NCBI RefSeq assembly: GCF_000003815.2
Contig: NC_049982.1
Coordinates: 425,815 to 489,814, forward strand
DNA length: 64,000 nt
Origin: Branchiostoma floridae
Lineage: Eukaryota; Chordata; Leptocardii; Amphioxiformes; Branchiostomatidae
Direction of reading: 5' to 3'
Made by a program: the position numbers and the translations under genes. Below the pieces are notes generated by a model, which saw nothing but the letters and a program-made list of their open reading frames with translations, was not told the DNA's origin and did not search any database. How positions within the stretch are numbered: position 1 is the first letter of the stretch; each line of letters starts with the position of its first letter. This document shows, piece by piece, positions 1-12,426 of the stretch.

Positions 1-138
1 TTCACATTGGAGATGGATTGTACTGATAAGTAAACAGATATATCTACAGCTGTTGAATTTCAGTTATTTTGTTGATATTTAATGAGAGTTTAATTTTATT
101 TTTTAAATCTATATTTATTCCTCTCCTTTTCTCTACAG

Positions 139-1586
139 TATCACGTTCAGCCATGATAGTTCCTACCTGTGTGCATCCAGCGACAAGGGAACCATCCACA
201 TCTTTGCTATCAAGGACACATCACTCAACAAGAGATCAACGTACGTCATGGTCACTCATCAAGTTACAGAAAGTTTAACCTAATACCATAAATGGCCTAT
301 TTATTTTTTAAACAATGTTTAATGTGGGGAAAACAAATTTCACAATATATATTGTGGGTTTCTTGAATCATTTGCTTTAAAGTGTAAGAGTTTCTTTTTC
401 AAACTTATAATTAGCAACTTGCAGCACTTGGGTTAGCCAACAGACTGCATTGTCCTGATATTTCTTCCCATATATATATATGCTATTCCAGTTCAATTAT
501 ATTCCTTGTTTTGTCATTGAGTTTCAGGTTGTCATTGTTATTACTATTAGCACTTCAATGAGATTTAATCTTTTACATTCTGTCTGTGGACTGAAACTTT
601 TACTGATACAAATATGAAGTTTGGGAGCAGTAGAGTAGGGAGAAGGTAAATCTAAAAGTTGACTGTTTCTTTCCCCTGTAGCCTGCGTAAGGTTGGATTC
701 CTGGGCCATGGCCAGTATGTGGAGTCCCAGTGGGGCCTGGCTAACTAAAAATGTAGTGTCATCAGTGCTTGCGTACACCTGAGCAAAGAGAAGTTTAATG
801 TAAGACTTGACTGTTTCTCCTGCAGCCTGCGTAAGGTTGGGTTCCTGGGCCAGTATGTGGAGTCCCAGTGGGGCCTGGCTAACTTCACAGTGCCACCGGA
901 GTGTGCCTGTATCTGTGCATTCGGACCCAACTCTTCAGTCATAGGTCAGTACAAAACACTAATTATTACTTTTGAAAAATATTATTTCCTGAGCAGCATT
1001 ACGAACGGGACAATGTCATGCACTGTAAGTTATGGCAATATTTCTGTTTTGTTTATAATGATATTTTTCATGGCAATGGGCCTTAGCCTTAGGAACTTCA
1101 GGGAGGGACTCTGACCCTGGTTCTTTAACAGTCCTTGGAAAAATGTTATCATTACAGATCACAAGCATGACACTAGCTAGCCTGGGAGCCAGACTGTTTC
1201 CAGGGCCTACGTATACGTAGGCCAACTCCTCAGCTCTCTAGGGCCAACATGTCCCCAGGGAAATTCTACAACTGGCACCAGAGTTTGACACAGTAAATAT
1301 TATTGAGATTGGGCCAGGGGTTTGGCATCTATCCTAGCGTATATTTTGTTGTCCAAGCCCAACTTATGAAATTGAAGAAACAAGGCATTGAATTCATCTG
1401 GCCTTGTCTCACGCTCTCTTTATGTATGTCTAGGCTGCATGCATGTCGGGTTAACTCTTTTACTGTTTTCCTCCAGCTATCTGTGTGGATGGCACCTTCC
1501 ACAAGTATGTCTTCACACCTGAGGGGAACTGCAACAGGGAGGCTTATGATGTCTTCTTGGATGTGGGGGATGACACACACTTTTAG
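139..1586 (+). CDS. WDR45: WDR45 (WIPI4) beta-propeller protein, last three coding exons
   Basis: Three exons read in one frame: 139-240, 826-944 and 1477-1586 (TAG at 1584-1586). Each has an AG acceptor; the first two end in GTACGT and GTCAGT donors, and the split codons join cleanly. The peptide contains [32 protein letters not shown] and [19 protein letters not shown] and ends in acidic DVGDDTHF. These are the last two propeller blades of a PROPPIN and fit WDR45 (WIPI4) clearly better than WDR45B. Family knowledge: WIPI4 binds PI3P through an FRRG motif (not in this window), partners ATG2 and acts in autophagosome lipid transfer at ER contact sites. The gene's 5' part lies left of the window. 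A truncated copy of the middle exon sits in the preceding intron. Confidence 0.9.
682..746 (+). pseudogene. Truncated duplicate of the WDR45 middle exon, with in-frame stop
   Basis: A copy of the first 59 bases of the 826-944 exon, preceded by the same pyrimidine-rich acceptor (TTTCCCCTGTAG). It reads [21 protein letters not shown] then TAA: two residues (HG) are inserted and homology ends at the stop. No good donor follows. The unit repeats at about 144 bp. If the acceptor were used the transcript would gain a premature stop, so it is either a dead fragment or a poison exon. Confidence 0.8.
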
Positions 1587-3272
1587 ACACCAATAGTTAC
1601 TAAGTATTACAGTGCTCGAAATACCCACTTGCAAACGCAGCCACATTTTGCTTGGTGCGACTCCATCTTAAAGTTAACCCAAGTAGTGCAGTGCGCAACC
1701 TGCAATTTTGCAGTTGGAACACCACTTTCCCCCACCCACGTGCATAAGCTTTCATATTTATTTCTGCAAGGACTTTTTTGATAAGATAAAATATACATGT
1801 AAGTAGCTACATGTAACTGGAAGAAAAGATGATGAATAAGTACACATGTAGCTGATTTGAAGAAAGTAATAACTTGAAAATGGAGCAACCTGAAATGTTG
1901 ATGGTGCAACCAGGCTTTTGACTCAGGTTGCCACCTGAGCAACCTGGCTGAAAAAGTATTTTGAGCACTGTTATTAATATTATCCAGTATTTTATTATAC
2001 TGCTGCTATGTCCCTGACATAGGGGTGGGCAGCAGGCAGCAGTCAGCTTGTATTCACACCAATATATAGCTAAAGGGTAAAGGTTGCAATCTGGAAGAAT
2101 TGCCGATTCCCTTGGTAGAGATCCCAGTTGAAGCTTCTGTCAGCAGAACTTCTATCTAGATGCTAGGATTTATAAACCCCAAGTTTCAAGTCAATTCATT
2201 GATTCAAAGTGATTAGCTGAAAAGCTTTTGAGGGAGTACTCTGACTGGGATTTTTCTTGGGAAAATCATAAATGACTCTTACAGATTACAATATCTATGC
2301 TGACATATACTTAAGTGTTAAATCTTGTATATAGACAAAGATGACTGCAAGACCGCTTGCTAACTGTGAAGACTAAATATCTTATCTGATTCAGTAACTT
2401 GATGATATGATTTTTAACTAACTGTGAGTTTACATTTGTATGGCAGTTTTGTGACAGAGCCCACCTACTGCAATGTGAGATGACTTTCTGCTGCAATTTC
2501 TTTAAAGAATGTTATGTAAAACAAGCTATGTAACTGAATCAAAGTCTTTTTTTCTTTTGACTGAAAGATAAGTGTATAATACCTACATGTAGTACCTATC
2601 CAGTATTAGGGATCCATTAAGAGCCCCGACTTCTTAAATATGTGTATATTGCAATACATACATTGAAATCTAATAATAAAACACCTTGCAACTGACAAGG
2701 TTTACTGTCTATAATCTCATATGGATGATCCAGCACTGCATGATCCGGAAAAGCAACTTTCTTGCAACAAGAATCATGTTACTGCACAACAGTTACTGTA
2801 ATATTGTAAAGGATCTGATAGAACTGTTTCATATAGACATACTCAACATAAACTAAATTCACCTTATACATGGTAACTTCCATAAGTAAACTCACGGTTT
2901 AAATCATCTTAAACCAAATATATTATCCACCTTAGATATACTCTTTTGAAGCAGGCATAAACTTTTTGCAACAAATATCTACATCTCTGTCTGGCCTATA
3001 CATATATCAGCTCACTGAAGTTATAATATTGCTTATTATACAGATAAAATCTAATAATCTAGAATAAACAACCAAACATAATCTCATGTTTTTCAAAGAA
3101 TTTTCAAAAGGTTATCAGACCATAGTGTGTAGTCATACTCATAGTCAAAGGTTGAAGGTAAACACAGCAGGTGCCTGAAGTGTGGGATCTTAGGTTAAAG
3201 GTTGGGGGTCAGCCTAGCAGGTGTTTAGTGTCAGCCCAGCAGGTGCCTGTAGTGTGGGTTAAAGGTTGAAGG
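1587..3272. other. Convergent intergenic region and presumed 3' UTRs
   Basis: AT-rich sequence between the stops of WDR45 (+) and the JmjC gene (-). An AATAAA at 2675-2680 on the + strand is a possible WDR45 polyadenylation signal. About 2000-2060 resembles a stretch near 45360-45420 (TCCCTGACA...GTGGGCAGCAG), so it is a dispersed repeat. No coding exon recognised. Confidence 0.5.
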
Positions 3273-3300
3273 TCAGCCCAGCAGGTGCCTGTAGTGTGGG
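3150..3300 (-). repeat. Short tandem copies of the JmjC gene's last coding bases
   Basis: A unit of roughly 45 bp (core GCAGGTGCCTGTAGTGTGGG with GTTAAAGGTT) recurs about four times. One copy encodes the terminal HYRHLLG-stop of the JmjC gene at 3273-3300; the others lie downstream in its presumed 3' UTR. Confidence 0.7.
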
Positions 3301-6300
3301 TTCACGTCCAAGCTGCATGTCTGACAGGGGAACTCCTTGGTCAGGAACGGCTCGTACCTGCACAACAGGGAGACATGGATTGGAAAAATTACTTTGCAAA
3401 GTAGGATGAAAAAGGACATTTTCAAATTTGCAGTTGATGAAACAATTTTTCAGTAAACTTAAGTACAGAAGAGTAAAAAACACATACTGTGTCATGATTT
3501 CACAGTATGAGCTCACGACAAAACTGTGAAGATAAAACTAGGAAACGTTCCAAAGTTTACAGTGGTTAGAACTCCACTAACCAGAAGTTAATGGCCAGGT
3601 TCCTGTGTTGGGTGGGACTGGGGTAGGACTGGACCTCATGCCACCAGTGTGCCGGCATGAACAAGATGTCTCCTTCCTCTATAGTACAGTTGACAGGCAC
3701 GGCATCAGCAAACTTAGGGAACCTCTGTGTAAGGTATGTACACAACTGTTATACATGTACACAGATGTTAAAGACTGGACCTTAGTATTCCACCAGTGTG
3801 CTGGCATGTACCGTACCTCCCCTTCCTCTATAGTACAGTTCACAGGCACAGCTTCAGCAAACTTAGGGAACCTCTGTTTGAGAGAAACACTCAAAGGTAA
3901 TCCTTCAGTATTTTCAACACTCAAATTCTATACTGTCATGATAATTAACAAGGCACATTTTGTAGAATGCTTTGTCTTGAATCTCAAACAACTTCTTGCT
4001 GGAGATCTTGATGACAGACTTGCAGTAGGTTGTACCTCCTTACCTCAAAGTCAGGCTTGAGGATGTCCACAGGTGACATGACCATGGAGTTTTCCTGCTG
4101 AACTGGCCACTCCTGTTGTTGAACCCCAGGATGGCCGATGCAGACTATAGACTGTCTCAGTACTTAATCCATAAACTGTTATCTAAAACCATATCAATAA
4201 TTTTTTCATATGAACAGGAACGTACACCTCCTTATCTTGAAGTTAGGCTTGAGGATGTCCACAGGAGACATGACCATAGATGTGCTGTCCAGCAGAGTTT
4301 TCCTGTGGAACTTCCCAGTCCTGTTGTTGAACCCCAGGATGGCTGGTGCAGACTGTCTCAATACTTAATCCATGTGTGCAATAAACTGTTATCTAAAACC
4401 ATACCAATTTTTTAATATGAACAGGAACGTATGTCTCCTTACCTCAAAGTCAGGCTTGAGGATGTCTACAGGAGACATAACCATAGACGTGCTGTCCAGC
4501 AGGGTTTTCCTGCGGAACTTGCCAGTCCTGTTGTTGAACCCCAGGATGGTTAGTGCAGACTGTCTCAGTACACTTTATCCACAGTGAGTGTTATCTAAAA
4601 TCATATTTTCAAATGAACAGGAACGTACGCCTCTTTACCTCAAAGTTAGGCCTGAGGATGTCTACAGGTGACATAACTATGGATGTACTGTCCAGCAGGG
4701 TTTTCCTGCGGAACTTCCCGGTCCTGTTGTTGAACCCCAGGATGGTTGGTGCAGACTGTCTCAGTACTTTATTAAATCCATATGTGCAATAAACTGTTAT
4801 CTAAAATCATATTTAATTTTTCATATGAACAGAAACCTATGCCTTCTTACCTCAAAGTTTAAAGGCTTGAGGATGACCAAAGGTGACATGACCATAGATG
4901 TGCTGTCCAGCAGAGTTTTCCTGCGAAACTTGCCGGTCCTGTTGTTGAACCCCAGGATGGTTGGTGCAGACTGTCTCCGTACTTAATCCACTGTTATCTA
5001 AAATCAAATTTTCATATGAAGAGATACCTATGCCTTCTTACCTTAAAGTCAGGCTTGAGGATGTCTACAGGAGACATGACCATAGAGGTGCTGTCCAGCA
5101 GAGTTTTCCTGCGAAACTTGCCGGTCCTGTTGTTGAACCCCAGGATGGTTGGTGCAGACTGTCTCCGTACTTAATCCACTGTTATCTAAAATCAAATTTT
5201 CATATGAAGAGATACCTATGCCTTCTTACCTTAAAGTCAGGCTTGAGGATGTCTACAGGAGACATGACCATGGAGGTGCTGTCCAGCAGAGTTTTCCTGC
5301 GAAACTTGCCGGTCCTGTTGTTGAACCCCAGGATGGTTGGTGCAGACTGTCTCCGTACTTAATCCACTGTTATCTAAAATCAAATTTTCATATGAAGAGA
5401 TACCTATGCCTTCTTACCTTAAAGTCAGGCTTGAGGATGTCTACAGGAGACATGACCATAGAGGTGCTGTCCAGCAGGGTTTTCCTGCGGAACTGTCCGG
5501 TCCTGTTGTTGAACCCCAGGATGGTTGGTGCAGACTGTCAGTACTTAATCCACTGTTATCTAAAGTCATATTTTCAGATGAACAGAAAAGTATGTCTCCT
5601 TACCCTGAAGTTAGGCCTGAGGATGTCCACAGGAGACATAACCATGGATGTGCTGTCCAGCAGAGTTTTCCTGCGGAACTTCCCAGTCCTGTTGTTGAAC
5701 CCCAGGATGGTTGGTGCAGACTGTCTCATATAGTAGATAATCCTTGTGTGCAATAAACCTTTACTTAAAATCATATTTTCATATCAACAGCAACATACGC
5801 CTCCTTACCTCAAAGTTAGGCTTGAGGATGTCCACAGGAGACATGACCATGGAGGTGCTGTCCAGCAGGGTTTTCCTGCGGAACTGGCTGGTCCTGTTGT
5901 TGAACCCCAGCATGGCTGGTGCAGACTGTCTCAGTACTTTATTAAATCCAGGTGTGCAATAAACTGTTATCTAAAATCATATTTTCATATGAACAGGAAC
6001 TTATGCCTCCTTACCTTAAAGTTAGGCTTGAGGATGTCGACAGGAGACATCACCATAGAGGTGCTGTCCAGCAGGGTTTTCCTGCGGAACTTGCCGGTCC
6101 TGTTGTTGAACCCCAGGATGGCTGGTGCAGACTGTCTCAGTACTTAATCCATGTGTGCAATAAACCGTTATCTAAAATCATATTGAATTTTTCATATGAA
6201 CAGAAACCTAAGTGCGCCTCCTTACCTCAAAGTTAGGCCTGAGGATGTCCACAGGTGACATGACCATAGATGTACTGTCCAGCAGGGTTTTCCTGCAGAA

Positions 6301-9300
6301 CTTCCCGGTCCTGTTAATGAACCCCAGTCGGTGTCGGTGCAGACTGTCTCAGTACACTTTATCCACTGTTATCTAAAATCAAATTTTCATATGAACAGGA
6401 ACGTATGCCTCCTTACCTCAAAGTTAGGCTTGAGGATGTCCACAGGTGACATGACCATGGATGTGCTGTCCAGCAGGGTTTTCCTGCGGAACTTGCCGGT
6501 CCTGTTGTTGGACCCCAGGATGGTTGGTGCAGACTGTCTCAATACTTAATCCACTGTTATCTAAAATCATATTTTCATATGAACAGAAACGTATGCCTCC
6601 TTACCTCAAAGTTAGGCTTGAGGATGTCCACAGGAGACATGACCATAGATGTGCTGTCCAGCAGGGTTTTCCTGCGGAACTTGCCGGTCCTGTTGTTCAA
6701 CCCCAGGATGGCCTCAGGGATGTGTGCCTCGTACAGACGGGTGTTGTCGTGGGGCTCGAACAGGAGCACTTCCTTCTTTCCACTTATCTGGGGAAATGAT
6801 ATACATATACATTTGTATAAGGGACAAAAACAGTGAATTAAGGAGGTCTACTGATGCAGCATCGGTAATTCCCTGGGTAAATGCACTCATCGTGTATATG
6901 GATGTCCCTGACCATAGCTTTTTCCCTTGGATGTTGTCATGGGGCTCAAAGAGAATCACATTCTTCTTTCCACTTATCTGGTGAAATGATAAGGGAGCGG
7001 TAAAACTAAGTGGTACACAAACATATATTGGCACATGTGTATGAGGTTATATAGTTAGGATTTAGAGAATCTGATGTATTGTAGCCAGTCTAACGTATAA
7101 CATGTATATGGATGTCCCTGACCATTATAAGCATTTCCCTGGGTGTTGTCATGGGGCTCAAAGAGAACCACTTCCTTCTTCCAACTTTAGTTTGGGGGAA
7201 TAACAGAGTTGGGTGTGAACATGCATGTGCCTAAGATTACACATGGTATGGTCTACAGATGCACCATTACCTCCATAAAAAATGAAGGTACTGGTTTTGG
7301 TGTATCTGTGTGTGCGTGTCTGTGTGTCTGTCTGTCTGTGTGTATTTCTGAATATTTGTTGTCAGCATAACTTCAGAAAATTCAGAAATCATATAAAGGG
7401 CATGCTGTTTTGATCCTAAAAACAGACCTCTACCCACTTCCTCACCAAGTAGGACACCATCAGGAGAGAGTCAAAGTGTTGTAGAACAAGGGGCATGATG
7501 ATGCTTGTTTACTGTGTAAAGAGGGGGAAAACAAGTCCAACAACAAACAAACAAATAAACATCAAAGATGAAGTGTCACCATCCATGTGCTTAGGGCAGT
7601 AAAAATTTAGATAATCTGTGAATAGTTTCATCAGTTTAATTGGTATGTCACTGAATAAAGAGACTCTTTTAACTTAAGAATAAAACAATAGTGTGTAATA
7701 ATAGTCTCTTTATTCATTAATATTGATTTGTTTGCAACTTTCCAAACAGCACATGTCAGAAAGACCATTTTGATTTTAGAGCAATATTCTTATATAGTCA
7801 TTTTGTACATTTTTTTGCCATCAACGTTTTAGAACAAACTTTTCATAATGATCATGATTCTAGAAGGATTGCTCAGTGAACAAAATTGTGAGTGAATTTA
7901 AATTCTGATTGGTCCCATCAAGTTTGATTCAAATATCCAACAACCAATCAGGCTTAAGACAGCAACACTTCACCTCTGGTAGAATGTGACAAAGTAAGAA
8001 TCTAAGGAAATTAAACCACATGAAGAGAAGAATAGGTCAAAAATTGAAACAACAAATCAAAATCAAATCGATAGGTTGCATGCATGAACAGGAAGATAGA
8101 TGTAGCACACCAAAAGAGACAGGTAGGATACTACTGTATATAGGAGCAAAGTCTGTACCATATTTTCTTAGGTTGGAAATCGTTCCCATACTATATTGTG
8201 TGTGTTCAAATTTTTAGGCAGCTAAAATCAGGATAAGCTAGCCATAGACTGGTGTATCATCATGATCATCTGATAGGATTGGTATTGACTGACAGAGGCC
8301 GTATATGTGTTCAGATGTCGTACCTGGCACAGCAGGTTGTCGAAGGGGTCAAAGTGCAGCTTGCCCAGCGTGTGTCCATCGCTGAGCCACATGTTCAGGT
8401 GTCGCCTGGTCAGCAGGTTGGTCACAAATGGAAAACCTACAGGGAAATGGATAGTTAATGAAAGAAACTGAGTAAAAAGGGTTAGAAAATGTAATGCATT
8501 TTGATGCTTTCTTTCATATGATTTTCTGATTATGAATAAAGACGATGATAATTTCTAGGGACTAATCTCCAAGTTGTGTGGCTCAGATTACAGAAATGGA
8601 GATGGGAAACGCCATGATGGGAAGGACTTTTAACTTGAACTTTTTAATCTTAGATTCCAGGGAAGATTGCTATGTTTTGAAACAGCTAGGTTTTATGAAT
8701 GCAAATTAATTCCTGGTACTCACCTGAAATGTCTGCCTCTAATGATGGCATGTACTGTGGAATAGACGAGTACTCCAGGTACGCTGACATGTTCTTCACC
8801 TCCGACCTTGCCGTCTCTTCTATCATGTCTAGGAACTTCCCAAACTTCAGGTTCATGGTCGCCGGCCGCACAACGACCATATCCGGGAACGGCAGCTGGT
8901 CACGAACATGGCGGGGAATCTGGAACGTACCTTTAAACGAAAAGTTTACTCAACCATGTGAAACAGATTTGAGCAGTCTTGTCATGCAGATGTGCCACTT
9001 GCCTTGCTACAGGGCCTCGCTAATTCAATATTACAGTATCTTATATCAATAGGCCTAAGTAAGAATTACAAGTACCACAATATATAGTACAGACTTGTAC
9101 TATATATCATTTCTTTTCTGTTAAGTTGATTTACTGATTTGAAGTTGATTTCGATGTCGATTTCATTTAATTTAATTGTTTCATCTTTTGTATCAATATC
9201 TATTGACTACTTGATGTATTAGTTTGATGTGAATGATGATGATGAATGTGTCAGTATGGTGGCCTTGAAAAGGTGACTACCAAAAGGAATACCTTCCACT

Positions 9301-10355
9301 GTTGTTGAAAAGCATAATAAATAGATAAACAAATAAATAAATTACCAAAATCCTCCCATAGAGAGGCATCCTCCACCCCTTCATACTCCCCTCCTGACGT
9401 CAGCTTTATGTGGACTTCCTCCTTGCCGAATCTTTCCCTGAGAAATTCGTTGGACCACTTTTCAAAGACGTTCCACTGTTCCATGGCCCCCGTTATTATG
9501 ACTGGCTGCGAACGCTTCACGTAGTTGTGGAAGAATTCCGCGCGTGTGGGCACGGGTATTCTCTCGCACTCAACCATTTTGTCCGACTCTTTCTGCTCTC
9601 TTGCCCTGGGTGATTCTGTTCTATCCCTGACATCGTTTTCGACATGAAGTGTAACAGGCTCTGAGTTTTGGTGTCCTCCTACTGTCCTAAACTCATCATG
9701 GCTTTGAACACCTTCGTATAACCCACAAGTTTCTGCATCTGTAGTCCCCGTGTTACTGTTGACCATGCACTGTTCTGATGCGTTTGTCAGTCCAAACTTT
9801 ACACCCATGGTGAAACCGCTGATATCAGATGCACGGAAGATGTTCCCCAGGATTTCCTCTCGGTGAAGGCCTTGGAAAGAGAGGTTTCCTTCAAGAGTTC
9901 TGTTATGTGAGGATAAAAAAGATAACAACAAGTTAGACATTAATGATATCTTGAGTCAGTAAATTGGTATTCATATGATAGACATGAATATAAGTATTCT
10001 TTGTATTCATTGTCAGAATTGCCCTGGTGACATTCATCCACTGAAACATTGTTTCAATAAAACGCTTTATTTTTTGTATAAAGCATGTTGTAATTCAATG
10101 AATCAATGGGGGAACCGGTGTGTTACGCCAAACGGTGGTTATACGGCGGTTAAATGGCGATGATAGAAATGAGTTCAATTAAAATATTCCAATCACTATA
10201 TCTTCCATGTCTTCAAACACAAAAAAGATCAGATATTGTTATTTGCTCCTCTCCTTGGTGCTGATTGACCATCATTTAGGCCAACATACAAGTTGTTTGC
10301 CTCAAAAGTAAAGTTTAAAATCTATATTACCCCAAAGGAGTACTGTTTATCTGAC

Positions 10356-10389
<34 letters not shown>

Positions 10390-10437
10390 TATATATGTCT
10401 GTCTGTGTGACTCTGTATCTGTGAAAGTGTGTGTGTA

Positions 10438-10473
<36 letters not shown>

Positions 10474-11589
10474 TATGTCTGTGTTAGTGTATGAGTGTGT
10501 GTGTATCTGTGACAGTGTATGAGTGTGACACTGTGTGTGTGTGTGTCTGTCAGTCTGTGTGAATTTATCTGTGTTTGTGTGTGCGTCTGTGTGTGTGTGT
10601 GTGTGTCTATGTATGCATGTATTTGTGTCTATGTCATTAACCTAATATACAATCTCCCCACCTGTAAGTGTTGCAGTTCTGATTGATGAACTCCACCATG
10701 ACCTCCGGTGACCTTGACTCTGTGTAGACGTGTGCCCTTGGTCTGACCTTGGGTGGCAGGATGAGGCAGTTCCTCTCCGCGGCAGCACGTGGGAAGAACG
10801 CCACGTCTCTGGGCTCACCTGAGAGTTTCCCGTCATCCGCCCACTTCAGCTTCTCACCTGTCTCCCACCTGGATTACATGGCATTATCACTTATCATCAT
10901 ATAGCCTGATGATGTCGACCAATCAGAAGGCTCGATTTTCCTCATAACCAGGTTATTAATATCCCATATACTACCTGCATCCGGGGTATAGGTCCGTTCT
11001 CAGGATATTGTTGATAAAGTAACCAAACTATTTGGCCAATTTCCGTGGTCGAAATTGTTTGTGATTCTATTGTTTAATAAATTTTTACATTGTTGTCAGT
11101 ATTTACTTCTGAATCTATGACATTATCTATCCGCCAATGTGAAGTACACTTAGCCTAGTTCCTTCATCGAGTGCAATCGGCGTTTTTTTTTTCAAAAGCT
11201 CAATAGATTGTCTTATCTCCTGAACATGCATGTAACGTTACCTGAAGTCCCCACCGATCACCCCCACCATCACACGTTCCTCATAGCGAAACGCACAATG
11301 TACTTCAGTACGCTACTATCTATTTGCCAAATGAATGTGAAATACACTAGTTCCTTGAACGGGTGCTATTTATGTTTTTTTAGAAGCTCAATAGATTGTC
11401 TTATCTCCTGAACATGCATGTTAAACGTTACCTGAAGTCCCCACCGATCACACCCACCATCACACCTTCCTCGTAACGAAACGCACTCTCCAGTGAAACA
11501 AGGGTCGACACCACACTCTCGTCCAAGGGCAAGACGCCCGCAACGATACAGGCGTCTTGCAGGATCGCTTCTACGTCTTGAGGCGAAAA
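3273..11589 (-). CDS. JmjC / cupin_8 domain protein (2-oxoglutarate Fe(II) oxygenase fold), 5' end in gap
   Basis: Eight exons on the minus strand, in transcript order: 11589-11432, 10868-10662, 9899-9346, 8930-8724, 8436-8324, 6787-6605, 3724-3582 and 3357-3273 (TGA). Junction codons agree at each step. The C-terminal half is a JmjC-type barrel: VPVPTRAEFFHNYVKRSQPV opens it, LGKLHFDPFDNLLCQ supplies the HxD iron ligands, ISGKKEVLLFEPHDN follows, and FMPAHWWHEVQS supplies the distal histidine before NLAINFW. The first three exons (SAFRYEEGVMVGVIGGDFR..., then a low-complexity acidic stretch) have no domain I recognise. Family members are protein or RNA hydroxylases or demethylases; substrate cannot be read from sequence. 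The first exon(s) fall beyond the gap at 11655. Several exons have adjacent part-copies. Confidence 0.85.
3786..3885 (-). pseudogene. 5'-part copy of the JmjC penultimate exon
   Basis: Upstream (in transcript sense) of the intact 3724-3582 exon is a second copy with a good acceptor (TTTCTCTCAAACAG). It reads RFPKFAEAVPVNCTIEEGEV then RYMPAHWWN and loses homology where the intact copy has HEVQS. The distal iron-ligand histidine is therefore missing. No convincing donor. Confidence 0.75.
4061..6605 (-). repeat. Tandem array of 13 part-exon copies from the JmjC gene
   Basis: Thirteen copies of the 3' part of exon 6787-6605, period about 188-208 bp, lie downstream of it in the same intron. Approximate starts on the + strand: 4061, 4250, 4458, 4650, 4866, 5055, 5243, 5430, 5617, 5822, 6030, 6238, 6430. 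Each carries ILGFNNRTGKFRRKTLLDST-like coding sequence followed on the minus strand by a GAG/GTAAGG-type donor. The three copies around 4961-5430 are nearly identical with an exact 188-bp step, so expansion is recent. The 4061 copy has an internal deletion; the 6238 copy is frameshifted near its 5' end; the 4866 copy has a net 3-base insertion. A potential acceptor (GAGACAG/TCT) gives, for example, a 117-nt phase-0 cassette at 6533-6417. Confidence 0.9.
6900..7200 (-). pseudogene. Two 5'-part copies of JmjC exon 6787-6605
   Basis: About 6908-6990 and 7112-7195 repeat the acceptor side of the same exon (GGAAAGAAG...GAGCCCCATGACAAC on the minus strand). They lie upstream of the intact exon and lack the part that follows EPHDN. 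The first has a weakened acceptor; the second has lost it. Confidence 0.7.
7200..8323. other. JmjC intron, no gene
   Basis: Intron between exons 8436-8324 and 6787-6605. It holds a short TG/TCTG microsatellite near 7300-7345 and otherwise unremarkable AT-rich sequence. Confidence 0.6.
10359..10620. repeat. (GT)n-rich microsatellite
   Basis: Interrupted GT/TGTC tract in the intron directly downstream (transcript sense) of JmjC exon 10868-10662. Just before it, 10115-10165 (GTGTTACGCC..CGG..GGTTATAC) resembles 20940-20985, a dispersed repeat. Confidence 0.85.
11192..11300 (-). pseudogene. 3'-part copy of JmjC exon 11589-11432
   Basis: The donor-side end of the exon plus about 45 bases of intron (11383-11486) is repeated here about 190 bp downstream in the transcript. 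The coding end (GTGATCGGTGGGGACTTCAG) and the GTAACG donor are preserved; homology stops inside the exon. Mismatches and a short intron indel separate the two. Confidence 0.75.
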
Positions 11590-11654
11590 CTGGTACAAGG
11601 AAGAGGAGAGGTTGAAGTGTATACCCAGAAATAAGAACAATGTGTTCAGAACCC

Positions 11655-11754
11655 NNNNNNNNNNNNNNNNNNNNNNNNNNNNNNNNNNNNNNNNNNNNNN
11701 NNNNNNNNNNNNNNNNNNNNNNNNNNNNNNNNNNNNNNNNNNNNNNNNNNNNNN
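11655..11754. other. Assembly gap (100 N)
   Basis: Run of N with flanking C and A homopolymers. The 5' end of the JmjC gene probably lies in or beyond it. Confidence 1.
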
Positions 11755-12426
11755 CCCCCCCCCAAAAAAACCCAGCCCCGCTTCCAAAGACTGCAAGGGA
11801 GTCTATGTACTACCCTGCATGCCGTCAAGAAGTGCATACTAGTAGCCTACGAAGACTAGAAGACAACAAAAGACCAGCCGGCATTCTATGACATACAAAA
11901 GGCACTCGCGACTTCAACCTATCATACACACGCACAAACACTAATAAAAATTGTCTTCTTTCAACATGAATAAATATATGGTGCTATTACAGAATAAGAA
12001 ATGCGAGTAAGAAACTGCCGAATAAATGGGGAGGGGGGCAAAATCCAGAAGGGGGGGGAAGGGCGTCAGATCTCTCGACGCCACTTTCCATGACAAAAGG
12101 GATGCACTGGGTGAGGCAGACCGGGGAAAGATAATTAGGTGGTAATTGGCCGCTAATGTATGCATATTCCGCCAACAAACAATGCAACACACGACTCGTG
12201 TCCTGTTGTGTAAGGTTGTTTCAAGGCAATCTGTAAGGGTATTTCAAGCCCTTTACGCGTCCTGCACACAGAAATGGTTCGTTTCCGCGAGATTCTAGGA
12301 CATGTAAAGGACTGTACACGTCTCGTTTGCAGGCATGAAACCTCCGGATTTTGAAGGACATGTTTAATTTCCAGGACTGTGTAAGTCAGTTTCCATCCTG
12401 GAAATGAGGCTTTTCAGGCAGTGATC

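Noticed and set aside
4116-6799. Series of + strand open frames of 70-194 codons
   Set aside because: They are the antisense of the JmjC exon array; homology, splice sites and coding sense are all on the minus strand.
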